Below are positions 35,949-44,176 of a DNA stretch of 64,000 bases, piece after piece (position 1 is the first letter of the stretch; each line of letters begins with the position of its first letter). The notes beneath the pieces are model-generated. The model made no database searches and was not told where the DNA came from. It saw only the letters and a list, made by a program, of their open reading frames with translations. The position numbers and the translations under genes are program-made. Source of the stretch: Flavobacterium gyeonganense (lineage in GTDB: Bacteria; Bacteroidota; Bacteroidia; Flavobacteriales; Flavobacteriaceae); contig NZ_CP121112.1 in NCBI RefSeq assembly GCF_029625295.1, forward strand, positions 1,984,001 through 2,048,000, in the 5' to 3' direction.

Positions 35949-36602
35949 ATGACCTTTTCAGAAGAAAACTACCTTAAAGCGATATATCACCTGACTGCTT
36001 CGCTGGAAACAGAAGTGAGTACAAATGCTATTGCCGAAATGATGGAAACCAAAGCTTCATCCGTTACGGACATGCTTAAAAAGCTGTCTGACAAGGATTT
36101 GGTGAACTATAAAAAATACCAGGGAGTTTCATTGACAGAAAACGGAAAATTATCCGCAAAAATGATTGTTAGAAAACATCGTTTATGGGAAGTATTTTTA
36201 GTAGAAAAATTAAACTTCAGCTGGGATGAAGTACACGATATTGCAGAACAACTGGAACATATCAAATCTGAGCAATTGATCAACCGTCTGGATGATTTTC
36301 TGGGAAATCCAACAGAAGACCCTCATGGAGACCCGATTCCGGATGCAAATGGACGAATAATCAAAATTGAAAAACAATTACTATCTGAATTATCCGAAAA
36401 CCAAATTGGTATTTGCGTAGGCGTAAAAGACACTTCTTCAGAATTTCTGAAATATCTGGATAAGCAGGAAATTGCGCTAGGTTCTAAAATTGAATTCTTA
36501 TCGAAAGAATCTTTTGATTTGTCTGTAAAAATTAAAATTGACAACAGGGAATTGTCTATTTCGAATAAAATTGCTTCTAACTTGTTTGTGAAGTTGACTT
36601 AG
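35949..36602 (+). CDS. mntR: DtxR/MntR-family metal-dependent repressor
   Basis: The 217-residue protein has the DtxR layout: winged HTH (NYLKAIYHL to VSLTENGKLSAKMIVRKHRLWEVFL), dimerisation and metal-binding region (HDIAEQLEHIKSEQLINRLDDFLGNPTEDPHGDPIP) and a C-terminal SH3-like FeoA domain. It should repress the adjacent mntH when Mn(II) or Fe(II) is ample. Co-orientation with mntH supports a transport-control pair. Confidence 0.88.
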   Translation: MTFSEENYLKAIYHLTASLETEVSTNAIAEMMETKASSVTDMLKKLSDKDLVNYKKYQGVSLTENGKLSAKMIVRKHRLWEVFLVEKLNFSWDEVHDIAEQLEHIKSEQLINRLDDFLGNPTEDPHGDPIPDANGRIIKIEKQLLSELSENQIGICVGVKDTSSEFLKYLDKQEIALGSKIEFLSKESFDLSVKIKIDNRELSISNKIASNLFVKLT

Positions 36603-36689
36603 TGATTTTGCATAGAGATTCACAAAGCATTCTCAAAAGATACACGAAGGCCTTATTAAAATCTATATTATCTTTTTTGAAAATAATTG

Positions 36690-36815
36690 CCCTAGCGCTT
36701 ATAGTAGTTGAAATCCTTTTGTAGCGGGGTTCGCTACAAAAGATTACTTCACTTTGTTAATATTGGGATCGAGTTCAGTGAACTTCGTTTGAACGGATAG
36801 CACAATTAGCTTTTA
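36690..36815 (+). ncRNA. Flavobacterial interspersed structured element (Flavo-1-like), copy 2
   Basis: The block gaaatccttttgt is followed by a perfect 11-bp stem (36716-36726 with 36732-36742, cttttgtagcg/cgctacaaaag), acaaaagatta and later ggatagcacaattagctttt. This parallels the copy at 27355-27446. The hairpin tip sequence differs while pairing is kept, as expected for a structured RNA or a self-pairing repeat. Confidence 0.45.
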
Positions 36816-36818
36816 AAA

Positions 36819-37217
36819 CTAAACAATCCCTTTCTCAATCATTTCGAGCATTACCGGTGATGCGTTTTTGAATGTTGGCGGCTGTTCAATTATACTTCCC
36901 GCGTTCTTTTTATTTACTTTGAAAGTTATGTCATTATCTGTTGTGAAAAGCAAAGCGGTCAAAAACGGTTTTTTGATGTAAGAACCTAAAATTAGTAAAG
37001 CTTCATCTAATGTATGAATGCTTTCAACTTCTTCTGTTTTGTAACGGGTAGTTAGTGAAATCGAAAATGTATCATCTTCATTCAGCAACAATCTGAAATA
37101 GATGTTTTTGATTTCGGTATCGCCCATTGTTTTGGCCAAAGTCAGTTTTGCGAAAGTGCCGGCCTGGATGCTTTCTTTAACTCGTTCGCAAAAAAGGGCA
37201 AATATTGGTTCGTACAT
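36819..37217 (-). CDS. Hypothetical protein, possibly a truncated methyltransferase N-terminal domain
   Basis: The 132-residue product has no signal peptide. The opening MYEPIFALFCERVKESIQAGTFAKLTLAK reminds me of the N-terminal domain of a larger Bacteroidetes SAM-dependent methyltransferase. No methyltransferase motif follows here: the protein ends at LEMIEKGIV, and the next 200 bp on that strand are the repeat at 36690. So it may be a truncated remnant whose 3' part was lost next to the repeat element. Low confidence in this link. Confidence 0.5.
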   Translation of the reverse strand: MYEPIFALFCERVKESIQAGTFAKLTLAKTMGDTEIKNIYFRLLLNEDDTFSISLTTRYKTEEVESIHTLDEALLILGSYIKKPFLTALLFTTDNDITFKVNKKNAGSIIEQPPTFKNASPVMLEMIEKGIV

Positions 37218-37228
37218 TTTTTTAAGAT

Positions 37229-37345
37229 TCTAAGGTTTTATCCTCTAATTTAACCGCAAAGGTCGCTAAGATTTACGAAAGGTTCGCAAGATTTTTTATT
37301 TTCTTTGTGTGCTTTACGCAAACCCTTGCGCCCTTTGCGGTTAAG
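37229..37345. repeat. Word-iterated palindromic repeat (ttaaccgcaaagg type)
   Basis: Bases 37250-37262 pair perfectly with 37332-37344. Between them, related words (tcgctaag, gttcgcaag, ttacgcaaa, cccttgcg) repeat. The element fills the gap between the hypothetical gene and the enoyl-CoA hydratase gene. Confidence 0.6.
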
Positions 37346-37349
37346 AAAA

Positions 37350-38132
37350 TTATTTTCCTGTAAATTCAGCTTTACGTTTTTCTAAAAAGGCAGTAGTTCC
37401 TTCTTTAAAATCCTCAGTTCCGAAACACTCTCCAAAAGATTTGATTTCGGTATCGAAACCATTTTTGCCGTCTTCGAAATTTGCATTTATCGCTTTTATC
37501 GCTTTTCCGATAGCAAAAGGGGCATTTTTCATGATTTTATGGGCGATTACGCTTGTAAATGTTAACAATTCAGTCTGAGGCACAACGTGGTTTACTAAAC
37601 CGTATTGTTTTGCTTCTTCGGCAGAAATCATTGCTGCGGTCATGATCATTTCCATCGCACGTCCTTTTCCTATTAATTGAGGCAAACGCTGTGTTCCTCC
37701 GTAACCCGGAATTAGTCCTAAGCTTACTTCAGGTAAGCCCATTTTGGCATTAACCGAAGCCACTCTGAAATGACAGGCCATAGCCAACTCTAATCCGCCT
37801 CCTAATGCAAAACCATTTATGGCCGCAATTACGGGTTTCTTCAAATTTTCAATGTAATCAAAAAGTGACTCTTGTCCTTCTGCAGCTAATTGTGCGCCTT
37901 CAACAACAGTATAATTGGCAAATTCAGAAATGTCAGCTCCGGCTACAAAAGCTTTTTCGCCGCTTCCTGTCAAAATGATAACCCGAACATCTTCATTTTT
38001 ATTTAATAATTTAATAGCCTCGCTAAGATCAGTTATAGTTGCCTTGCTTAAAGCATTGAGCTTTTCAGGTCTGTTAATCGTTACTGTAGCGATTTTTTCT
38101 TCAATAGAAATTAAAATATTTTTGTAGTTCAT
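37350..38132 (-). CDS. Enoyl-CoA hydratase/isomerase family protein
   Basis: I choose ATG 38132 (MNYKNILISIEEKIA), giving 260 residues, the normal length; a longer frame runs back into the kinase gene. Crotonase-fold motifs are present: AFVAGADISEF (oxyanion hole), INGFALGGGLELAMACHFRVAS, and LPEVSLGLIPGYGGTQRLP with the catalytic-Glu position. It hydrates 2-enoyl-CoA esters in fatty acid oxidation. No other beta-oxidation gene is nearby. Confidence 0.88.
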   Translation of the reverse strand: MNYKNILISIEEKIATVTINRPEKLNALSKATITDLSEAIKLLNKNEDVRVIILTGSGEKAFVAGADISEFANYTVVEGAQLAAEGQESLFDYIENLKKPVIAAINGFALGGGLELAMACHFRVASVNAKMGLPEVSLGLIPGYGGTQRLPQLIGKGRAMEMIMTAAMISAEEAKQYGLVNHVVPQTELLTFTSVIAHKIMKNAPFAIGKAIKAINANFEDGKNGFDTEIKSFGECFGTEDFKEGTTAFLEKRKAEFTGK

Positions 38133-38142
38133 GACCGCTTTT

Positions 38143-39612
38143 TTAAGAGTTGGTGATAGGCAGGGAAACTGTAAATGTAGTCCCTTTTCCGTAAGCTGAC
38201 TCAAAGGTAATTGTTCCTTTGTAATTTTCGATAATGTTTTTTATAATTCCAAGACCAAGTCCCATTCCGCTGGTTTTGGTCGTAAACTTAGGTTCAAAAA
38301 TTCGGCCAATATCCAGTTTTTGGATTCCGATTCCGTTATCTTTTACTGCGATTTCGACATTATCGTCACGGCGTTTCACAGAAACTACTATTGATTTGTG
38401 AAACTGACTTTCGGGAATCGCCTGAGTTGCATTTTTTACCAGATTGGTAATGACACGAATCAGTTGCGTACGGTCCATTTTGGAAATGATTTCTTCTTCT
38501 TCTTTTTCGAAAGAAATGTAATCTTCGTTGAAAATATCCAGTGCCAGTTCGACAACCTCAACTACATTTAAAGTTTCATTTTGCTGAGCCGGCATCGAAG
38601 CAAAGTTTGAAAATGCAGAAGCCACAGACGTCATAGTATCAATCTGCTGAATCAGGGTTTCAGAATAATCGTTCATCTTCTGCTTAACATCAGGATCATT
38701 CGGATCAAACTTTCGCTGAAAACTCTGCACCGTTAAACGCATTGGCGTAAGCGGATTTTTAATTTCGTGCGCAACCTGTTTTGCCATTTCACGCCAGGCT
38801 TCTTCACGCTCGCTTTGCGCTAATTTAATCGCACTCGTTTCCAGCTTATCTACCATTCCGTTATAAGCTTTGATCAGAAAGTTGACTTCTTTACTATTCG
38901 CTTCTAAAACAATTTTTTCATTTTTCTGATCCAGATTGGTCTCTTCCAAACGATCTGAAATAGTTTTCAGTGATTTTGTAATATAAGTCGAGAGGAAATA
39001 CGCCAACGCGAAAGCAACCAGTAACATAAACGAATATACCTGACTTAACCGGATCAGGAAAGTATTCAATTCATTGTCGTAATAACCATCGTCTTCTAAA
39101 TAAGGAAGATTTAAAATTCCAAGAGGTTTGAATTTTTCATCTTTTATTAAACTGTAAGAAGATCTGTTTTTAACGCCATTAATCGTTTTAATATCTACAA
39201 AACGCTTTTCTATAGAAGAACGAACCAATTTTAAAATAAAATCAGGAATTGGAGGTGCAACTTTATCAACAGCAAAAGACTCTTTTGATGATTTTAGCAG
39301 TTTTCCGTCAAGGCTGTAAATATTAATTTCGATTTTATGAATCTGGGCCAATTCATGGATTTTGTCTTTAAAAATCAAATCCAGATTTCCTGTTTTTAAA
39401 GGATACGTTGTTGTTGCCAGAACATAGTTAATATGTTCTTTTACAGCATTTTCTTTTCGTTCTAAACGTTCCTGATGGTATTCTTTGGCTTCGTTTTTAA
39501 ACTGAATAATTGAAATCGAGGCTAATAAAAAAGATGCCACAACAATCAATACAATCATCGACAGGAAAATCCTGATACGAAGGGAGAGCATTGACATTTT
39601 GAAGTTTAGCAT
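38143..39612 (-). CDS. Sensor histidine kinase (NtrY-like)
   Basis: The 489-residue protein has TM1 (~12-32), an extracytoplasmic sensor region, TM2 (~190-212), HAMP, a HisKA domain with AHEIKNPLTPMRL (phospho-acceptor His) and an HATPase domain (NLVKNATQA N-box, DNGIGI, GMGLGLGI). There is no response regulator in the window. The NPLTPM form is typical of NtrY-like kinases. Signal and partner are unknown. Confidence 0.88.
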   Translation of the reverse strand: MLNFKMSMLSLRIRIFLSMIVLIVVASFLLASISIIQFKNEAKEYHQERLERKENAVKEHINYVLATTTYPLKTGNLDLIFKDKIHELAQIHKIEINIYSLDGKLLKSSKESFAVDKVAPPIPDFILKLVRSSIEKRFVDIKTINGVKNRSSYSLIKDEKFKPLGILNLPYLEDDGYYDNELNTFLIRLSQVYSFMLLVAFALAYFLSTYITKSLKTISDRLEETNLDQKNEKIVLEANSKEVNFLIKAYNGMVDKLETSAIKLAQSEREEAWREMAKQVAHEIKNPLTPMRLTVQSFQRKFDPNDPDVKQKMNDYSETLIQQIDTMTSVASAFSNFASMPAQQNETLNVVEVVELALDIFNEDYISFEKEEEEIISKMDRTQLIRVITNLVKNATQAIPESQFHKSIVVSVKRRDDNVEIAVKDNGIGIQKLDIGRIFEPKFTTKTSGMGLGLGIIKNIIENYKGTITFESAYGKGTTFTVSLPITNS

Positions 39613-39630
39613 GTTTTTTTGTTTTTGTTT

Positions 39631-39692
39631 GTTTCATGTTTCAAGTTTCAGGTTACGTTGCGATTGGCAACTTGAAACTTGAAACCTGAAAC
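39631..39692. repeat. Palindrome of iterated 7-mers (gtttcaa/gtttcag)
   Basis: Bases 39631-39654 and 39669-39692 form a 24-bp inverted repeat with two mismatches, each arm made of 7-base words such as ttgaaac-ttgaaac-ctgaaac. It lies between hemJ and the kinase gene. Confidence 0.65.
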
Positions 39693-39700
39693 TAAAAAAA

Positions 39701-40249
39701 CTATTTCCTCTCTCTAATTCTCTTATAAAAGCGGAATCCAAGCATAAGCAAAACCGAGAATAAAATGATTCCGACTACACCGAAAATCCAGTTGAAAGCA
39801 CTTTTTAAAACTACTAAAAAAACAACAGCAAACAAAATAATCGTTGCGCCTTCATTAAACAAACGCATATAGTTGCCTGAATATTTCACCTCATCTTTCT
39901 GCAATTGCCTGAAGATCTGATGACATTTTAAATGATAGAGATATAAGATGAAAACAAAACCCAATTTAATGTGCATCCAGGGCATTTTAAGCCATGCATT
40001 TCCTAAATCTGTAAAAAACAGCATCCAAAAAGCAAAAATACTTGCTAAAATCGCTGATGGCCATGTAATAATATACCAAAGGCGGTAACTCATTATTTTG
40101 AATTGCGCCTGCAGAATTTCTTTTTCTGGAGATGGTTTTTCACTGGCTTCTATTTGATATACAAACAAACGTACAATATTAAACAACCCTACAAACCAGG
40201 TTAGTACGAAAATAATGTGCAGTGATTTTAAGTAATTATAATACTCCAT
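39701..40249 (-). CDS. hemJ: HemJ-type protoporphyrinogen IX oxidase (CopD-like membrane protein)
   Basis: The 182-residue protein has four TM helices with YLKSLHIIFVLTWFVGLFNIVRLFVY at the start (the His and the Arg-Leu-Phe-Val-Tyr are the HemJ signature) and MPWMHIKLGFVF later. HemJ oxidises protoporphyrinogen IX to protoporphyrin IX. The ferrochelatase gene directly upstream supports this over a copper role. It is the only candidate for this step in the window. Confidence 0.82.
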   Translation of the reverse strand: MEYYNYLKSLHIIFVLTWFVGLFNIVRLFVYQIEASEKPSPEKEILQAQFKIMSYRLWYIITWPSAILASIFAFWMLFFTDLGNAWLKMPWMHIKLGFVFILYLYHLKCHQIFRQLQKDEVKYSGNYMRLFNEGATIILFAVVFLVVLKSAFNWIFGVVGIILFSVLLMLGFRFYKRIRERK

Positions 40250-40256
40250 TGTTGTT

Positions 40257-40332
40257 TTGTTTCATGTTTCAAGCTTCAGGTTTCAGGTTAATCCACTTTG
40301 AGAAAAACTTGAAACCTAAAACTTGAAACAAA
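40257..40332. repeat. Second iterated 7-mer palindrome (gtttcaa type)
   Basis: The words tgtttcatgtttcaagcttcagg and aaacttgaaacc/aaaacttgaaac face each other across ~20 bp, between hemH and hemJ. With the copy at 39631-39692 it brackets hemJ. Confidence 0.6.
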
Positions 40333-40335
40333 ATA

Positions 40336-41349
40336 TTATTTAGCCCAGTCGTTAATCCAGTTTGATACCGTTTGGCACCACTCATCGTCGTCATTCAGAC
40401 ACGGAATTGCCAAAAACTCTTCTCCTCCGTTTGCTTCAAAATCTTCTTTGGCGCGCATGGCGATTTCTTCCAGAGTCTCTAAACAATCTGAAACGAATGC
40501 CGGTGTTACAACCGCTAATTTCTTGATTCCTTTTGCAGGCATGTTATCAATTTCAACATCCGTATAAGGCTCTAGCCATTTATCACCTGCCAGACGAGAC
40601 TGGAAAGTTAAACTGTATTTATCTTCTGGAAGACCTAATAGTTTTACAACCTGTTTAGTCGTTTCATAACATTGGTGACGGTAACAGAATTCATGCGCCG
40701 GTGATGGCGTATTACAACATGAACCATCTATTTTACAATGTGATTTTGTCACATCAGTTTTTCGGATATGACGCTCCGGGATTCCGTGATACGAAAACAA
40801 TAAATGATCGTATTCAAATCCAACTAAGTGTTTCTGGATTGAATCTGCTAAATTTTTGATGTAATCCGGTTTGTTGTAAAACGCCGGAACATCTGTAAAT
40901 TTCATGTGAGGAAATTTCTTCTTGCGGATTTCTTCAGCCTTAACCAAAATTGTCAAAGTCGAAGCCATTGCATATTGCGGGTACAATGGAAAAAGCATTA
41001 CATCTGTAACCCCTTTATCGCTTAATTCCTGAAGTCCTTTTTCGATTGTCATGCTTCCGTAACGCATTGCAAGCGCAACTGGAACATTTACTAAAGGCTG
41101 TACTTTCTTTTGCATTCTTTCTGAAAGAACTACTAACGGAGAACCTTCTTCCCACCAGATTTTTGAATAAGCGTGTGCCGATTCTTCCGGTCTTTTTCTT
41201 AAAATAATCCCACGAACCAATAATGCTCTCAATAAATACGGAACGTCGATCACATATTTATCCATTAAAAATTCATCTAAATACGGTTTTACATCTTTTG
41301 GTTGTGGACTATCCGGAGAACCTAAGTTTACTAATAATACGCCTTTCAT
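40336..41349 (-). CDS. hemH: Ferrochelatase
   Basis: The 337-residue protein begins GVLLVNLGSPDSPQ and has the catalytic region LLFSYHGIPERHIRKTD with the active-site His and the C-terminal TPAFVSDCLETLEEI with the conserved Glu. It inserts Fe(II) into protoporphyrin IX, the last step of heme synthesis. A segment with four cysteines (SCCNTPSPAHEFCYRHQCYE) is notable. It is followed by hemJ on the same strand and 87 bp separate them. Confidence 0.93.
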   Translation of the reverse strand: MKGVLLVNLGSPDSPQPKDVKPYLDEFLMDKYVIDVPYLLRALLVRGIILRKRPEESAHAYSKIWWEEGSPLVVLSERMQKKVQPLVNVPVALAMRYGSMTIEKGLQELSDKGVTDVMLFPLYPQYAMASTLTILVKAEEIRKKKFPHMKFTDVPAFYNKPDYIKNLADSIQKHLVGFEYDHLLFSYHGIPERHIRKTDVTKSHCKIDGSCCNTPSPAHEFCYRHQCYETTKQVVKLLGLPEDKYSLTFQSRLAGDKWLEPYTDVEIDNMPAKGIKKLAVVTPAFVSDCLETLEEIAMRAKEDFEANGGEEFLAIPCLNDDDEWCQTVSNWINDWAK

Positions 41350-41540
41350 TATGTGTTTTGCTTTAAGCTTTGTTTGTTTTTAAAATTTCGTCAAAAGTAA
41401 AATTTGCTTCTTTTGTGAAATATGATAATTGTTACTTTTTAATTATTGTTGGATATTCAAAATTGATTTTAAATAATTTGCGAATATTCCTCTCGCAGAT
41501 TCGGCAAATTCTAATTTGTGCTAATTAGTGAAATTAGTGT

Positions 41541-42407
41541 TTAAACATTCGCATTAATCGACATCAAATATTTTTTAGGCGTTGTCCCGAATTTCTTTTT
41601 GAATGCGGCTATAAAGTGACTTCCTGTGCTATAGCCGATTTTCAGTCCAACCTCGTTTACATTATAAGAACCACTGTCTAATAATTTTCTGGCGAAATCC
41701 ATTTTGTAATCGAACAAGAAACCGTAAACTGTATCGCCATAAATTTGTTTGAAGCCCATTTTTAGCTTTTTCAGATTCAAACCAATCTGATCGGCCAGTT
41801 CCTGCAATCCAGGAGGTTCTGCCATATTAGCAATTACGATTTCTTTTGCCTTTCGGATTTTTAGAACATTGTCTTCATCAATCAAAAACGGGCATTGTTC
41901 TGCATTTGGGTCTTCGGTCCTGTTGAAATACAAACTCAATAATTCGTATCCTTTTCCTTTATAATAGAGATTTTTAATAGAAGGGTGAAGATTATAATGA
42001 AAAAGCTGACTCAGTACAATCGCCATTGACGGACTGATATTTCCTTCGTTATAATATTTCTTATCTTTATTATCAGGACTTAAAAAAGTAATATAATCGG
42101 CTTCCGCAGAAAATAAAGCATGAAATTTCTTGATAGACACAATTACTGAAATCACCCAGGAATTTTGAGCTAATTCTAAATTAAGCGGCAATTCTTTCTG
42201 CGGGTTATATAAAAGCAACGATTTTTCTTCTTTAAGTTCTAAAGTATAATTACCCTGATTGAACAAAAATTTCGCATTTCCTTTTAACCCAAAATGAAAC
42301 TGTATGAGACCGCTCCCTACTTCACGCTGCGCAAAAAAAGGTTCTGAGCCGTCGTTTTGAAAACGGATAAGCGTAAAATCGTCTTCAATTTTAATTTCCT
42401 CCTCCAT
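41541..42407 (-). CDS. AraC-family transcriptional regulator
   Basis: The 288-residue protein has an N-terminal cupin-like sensing domain (~1-180) and a C-terminal AraC double HTH (ELADQIGLNLKKLKMGFKQIYGDTVYGFLFDYKMDFARKLL, then GLKIGYSTGSHFIAAFKKKFG). It lies between hemH and the globin-lipoprotein/hemA block and is divergent from the latter. Its place inside the heme supercluster makes heme or iron control likely, but this is inference. Confidence 0.85.
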   Translation of the reverse strand: MEEEIKIEDDFTLIRFQNDGSEPFFAQREVGSGLIQFHFGLKGNAKFLFNQGNYTLELKEEKSLLLYNPQKELPLNLELAQNSWVISVIVSIKKFHALFSAEADYITFLSPDNKDKKYYNEGNISPSMAIVLSQLFHYNLHPSIKNLYYKGKGYELLSLYFNRTEDPNAEQCPFLIDEDNVLKIRKAKEIVIANMAEPPGLQELADQIGLNLKKLKMGFKQIYGDTVYGFLFDYKMDFARKLLDSGSYNVNEVGLKIGYSTGSHFIAAFKKKFGTTPKKYLMSINANV

Positions 42408-42786
42408 TGATTTCTTTATTCAGGTTACTATTCCCGTTTTTAATAAAACGAATAATTGGACATTCAAAATTAAATCTTTTTGATGGTTTATCCGATTACC
42501 TGCACTTAAATTTATAAAATCTTTATTGTTTGATTATTTAAATGCAAGTTGTAATCCCTTATCTTTTTTAATTGAGCTGCCATATTAATAATTACTCCAA
42601 TTCACTGGCTTTAAGCCTCAAATCTGTTTTCTGACTCTAAAATAAATCTGGCAATCAAGAATAGTGATAACGTTTTAGTTATTCATAACAATTCTAAATT
42701 AATATTTTTCTTATATAAATTAAAACCACACTCAAAAAGCCTCCGTATATAATTTTCAAAATCTAACCATTTTAAAAATTACAAAT
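42408..42786. other. 379-bp divergent intergenic region
   Basis: This AT-rich gap holds the promoters for the AraC gene and the membrane-anchored gene at 42787. I see no clear palindromic operator, RNA gene or consensus promoter. Confidence 0.5.
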
Positions 42787-43221
42787 ATGAAAACAAACAA
42801 AACAATAAAAAAGATCCTTAGGACAGGATTGGTGATTACCATACTATTCTTCTGCATTTTGCTTTTTCACATTATTACTGCAAAACCTGCAGTTTATGAA
42901 AGCCCGAATTTACAGGTAAGCCGTATTGATTTTAAGGAAAACATCGATTCTGCCCAGGCCAGACAAATATGCTCTGATTTAAGATCTATCAAGGGACTTA
43001 CCTCTGATTCGATTATAGTGAAAAGAAATGTGGTCGTGTATTTCCACAACAATAAAATCACGAATTCTGAAAAAGTATATAATGAATTAATGAGCAAAAG
43101 ACCTTATGATGCCAAACGTTATATTCTGCCGGCAAATTTAGCCAACAAAGAAGTTTGCCCTGTAAATCAAAACAGTATGAGCTACAAATTATCTCAAAAA
43201 ATAAATCAGTTTTTTAATTAA
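42787..43221 (+). CDS. Single-pass membrane protein of unknown function
   Basis: The 144-residue protein has one N-terminal TM (LRTGLVITILFFCILLFHII) and an extracytoplasmic domain with the segments SRIDFKENIDSAQARQICSDL and IVKRNVVVYFHNNKITNSEKVYNELM. The beta-alpha-beta-beta-alpha-beta-like order resembles a heavy-metal-associated (HMA) ferredoxin-like fold without its CxxC. It is 18 bp upstream of the globin-like lipoprotein gene, so the two probably act together. The fold assignment is a guess. Confidence 0.55.
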   Translation: MKTNKTIKKILRTGLVITILFFCILLFHIITAKPAVYESPNLQVSRIDFKENIDSAQARQICSDLRSIKGLTSDSIIVKRNVVVYFHNNKITNSEKVYNELMSKRPYDAKRYILPANLANKEVCPVNQNSMSYKLSQKINQFFN

Positions 43222-43239
43222 CCCTTTAAATATTTTATT

Positions 43240-43824
43240 ATGAAAAATTTTTCTAAAATTACACTTAGTGTTCTGATAATTGCATCGGCAACTTTAACTT
43301 CCTGCAGTAATGATGATGATTCTGCACCTGTAAAAGCATCTATCTATAGTCGTCTGGGCGGAACTACAATGGTTGCAGATCCCGATAACTCAGGACAAAT
43401 GATTGAGAAGGGACGTTTAAGTTTCCGCAAAGTGGTAAACTCCACTATCGGATTAATTGTAGCCGATATCCAGGCTAATGCATCCGGTAATTTACAGGCA
43501 CACTTTGCCCCTCTTTTAGCAGAAACAGGTAATACTCAGGCTACCAACATTGCTAAATTATCAGATAATCTTACTGATTTCTTCTCATATAATACAGGAG
43601 GAACAAATGCAGTGAATACTTATTCAGGTTTAAACATGGTTGCTGCACATGATCCTGCAGTCAATAAACGTATGGGAACAAAAGCCAGTAATGCAGATTA
43701 TACAAAATTCGAAGGATATGTTGGTGCTGCAGCTAATGCTAACGGTGTTGCTTCTAATACAGAACTTTACACTGATATTGTAGCTGTATTAGAATCTTTA
43801 AGAACGCCAATCGTTCAAAAATAA
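43240..43824 (+). CDS. Lipoprotein related to group 1 truncated hemoglobin
   Basis: The 194-residue product has a lipobox (LTSC) and a short acidic linker, then SIYSRLGG, the typical start of the truncated-hemoglobin fold. Later come YSGLNMVAAHDPAVNKRM and YVGAAANANGV, which match the Y-x-G-x-x-M...H (proximal His) and final-helix pattern of TrHbN (for example Nostoc GlbN). A ~15-residue insertion after SRLGG and Ala-rich helices are unusual. If heme-binding, it would be a surface or periplasmic globin, next to heme biosynthesis genes. Confidence 0.65.
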   Translation: MKNFSKITLSVLIIASATLTSCSNDDDSAPVKASIYSRLGGTTMVADPDNSGQMIEKGRLSFRKVVNSTIGLIVADIQANASGNLQAHFAPLLAETGNTQATNIAKLSDNLTDFFSYNTGGTNAVNTYSGLNMVAAHDPAVNKRMGTKASNADYTKFEGYVGAAANANGVASNTELYTDIVAVLESLRTPIVQK

Positions 43825-43837
43825 TTAATTTTTCTTC

Positions 43838-43870
43838 AAAACCCTGCCTTTCACGGTAGGGTTTTATTTC
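43838..43870 (+). terminator. Intrinsic terminator after the globin-like gene
   Basis: Arms 43838-43848 and 43855-43865 (aaaaccctgcc/ggtagggtttt, one G-T pair) form a stem followed by T-rich sequence, 14 bp after the stop codon. Confidence 0.75.
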
Positions 43871-44176
43871 ATGAAGCTGTTTTTATATTTAAATTTCTAC
43901 CACAATGAAATTGAATAAGATATAAAACACAAAGATGAATTCGAACTCATAGCGATATTTTTCGCACGATATTTAAAACAAAAGCCAGACTGTTATTTAG
44001 AATAAATATACATAACAAGTTGTCGAATCCTTGATATCATTATAATGGCAATAAATCCTATTTAGAATAGCCAAAATGTATCAATTTATTCCATAGCGAT
44101 ATAAAAAGTACCTCTAGCGTTGTTTTTATAAATTAGTTAGTAATAATTTTGTTGCACTTTTTAACGAAAGTATAAT
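43871..44176. other. 306-bp intergenic region upstream of hemA
   Basis: After the terminator this stretch up to hemA is AT-rich with no ORF, RNA gene or repeat that I can support. It should contain the hemA operon promoter; no clear TAnnTTTG is positioned well. Confidence 0.5.
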
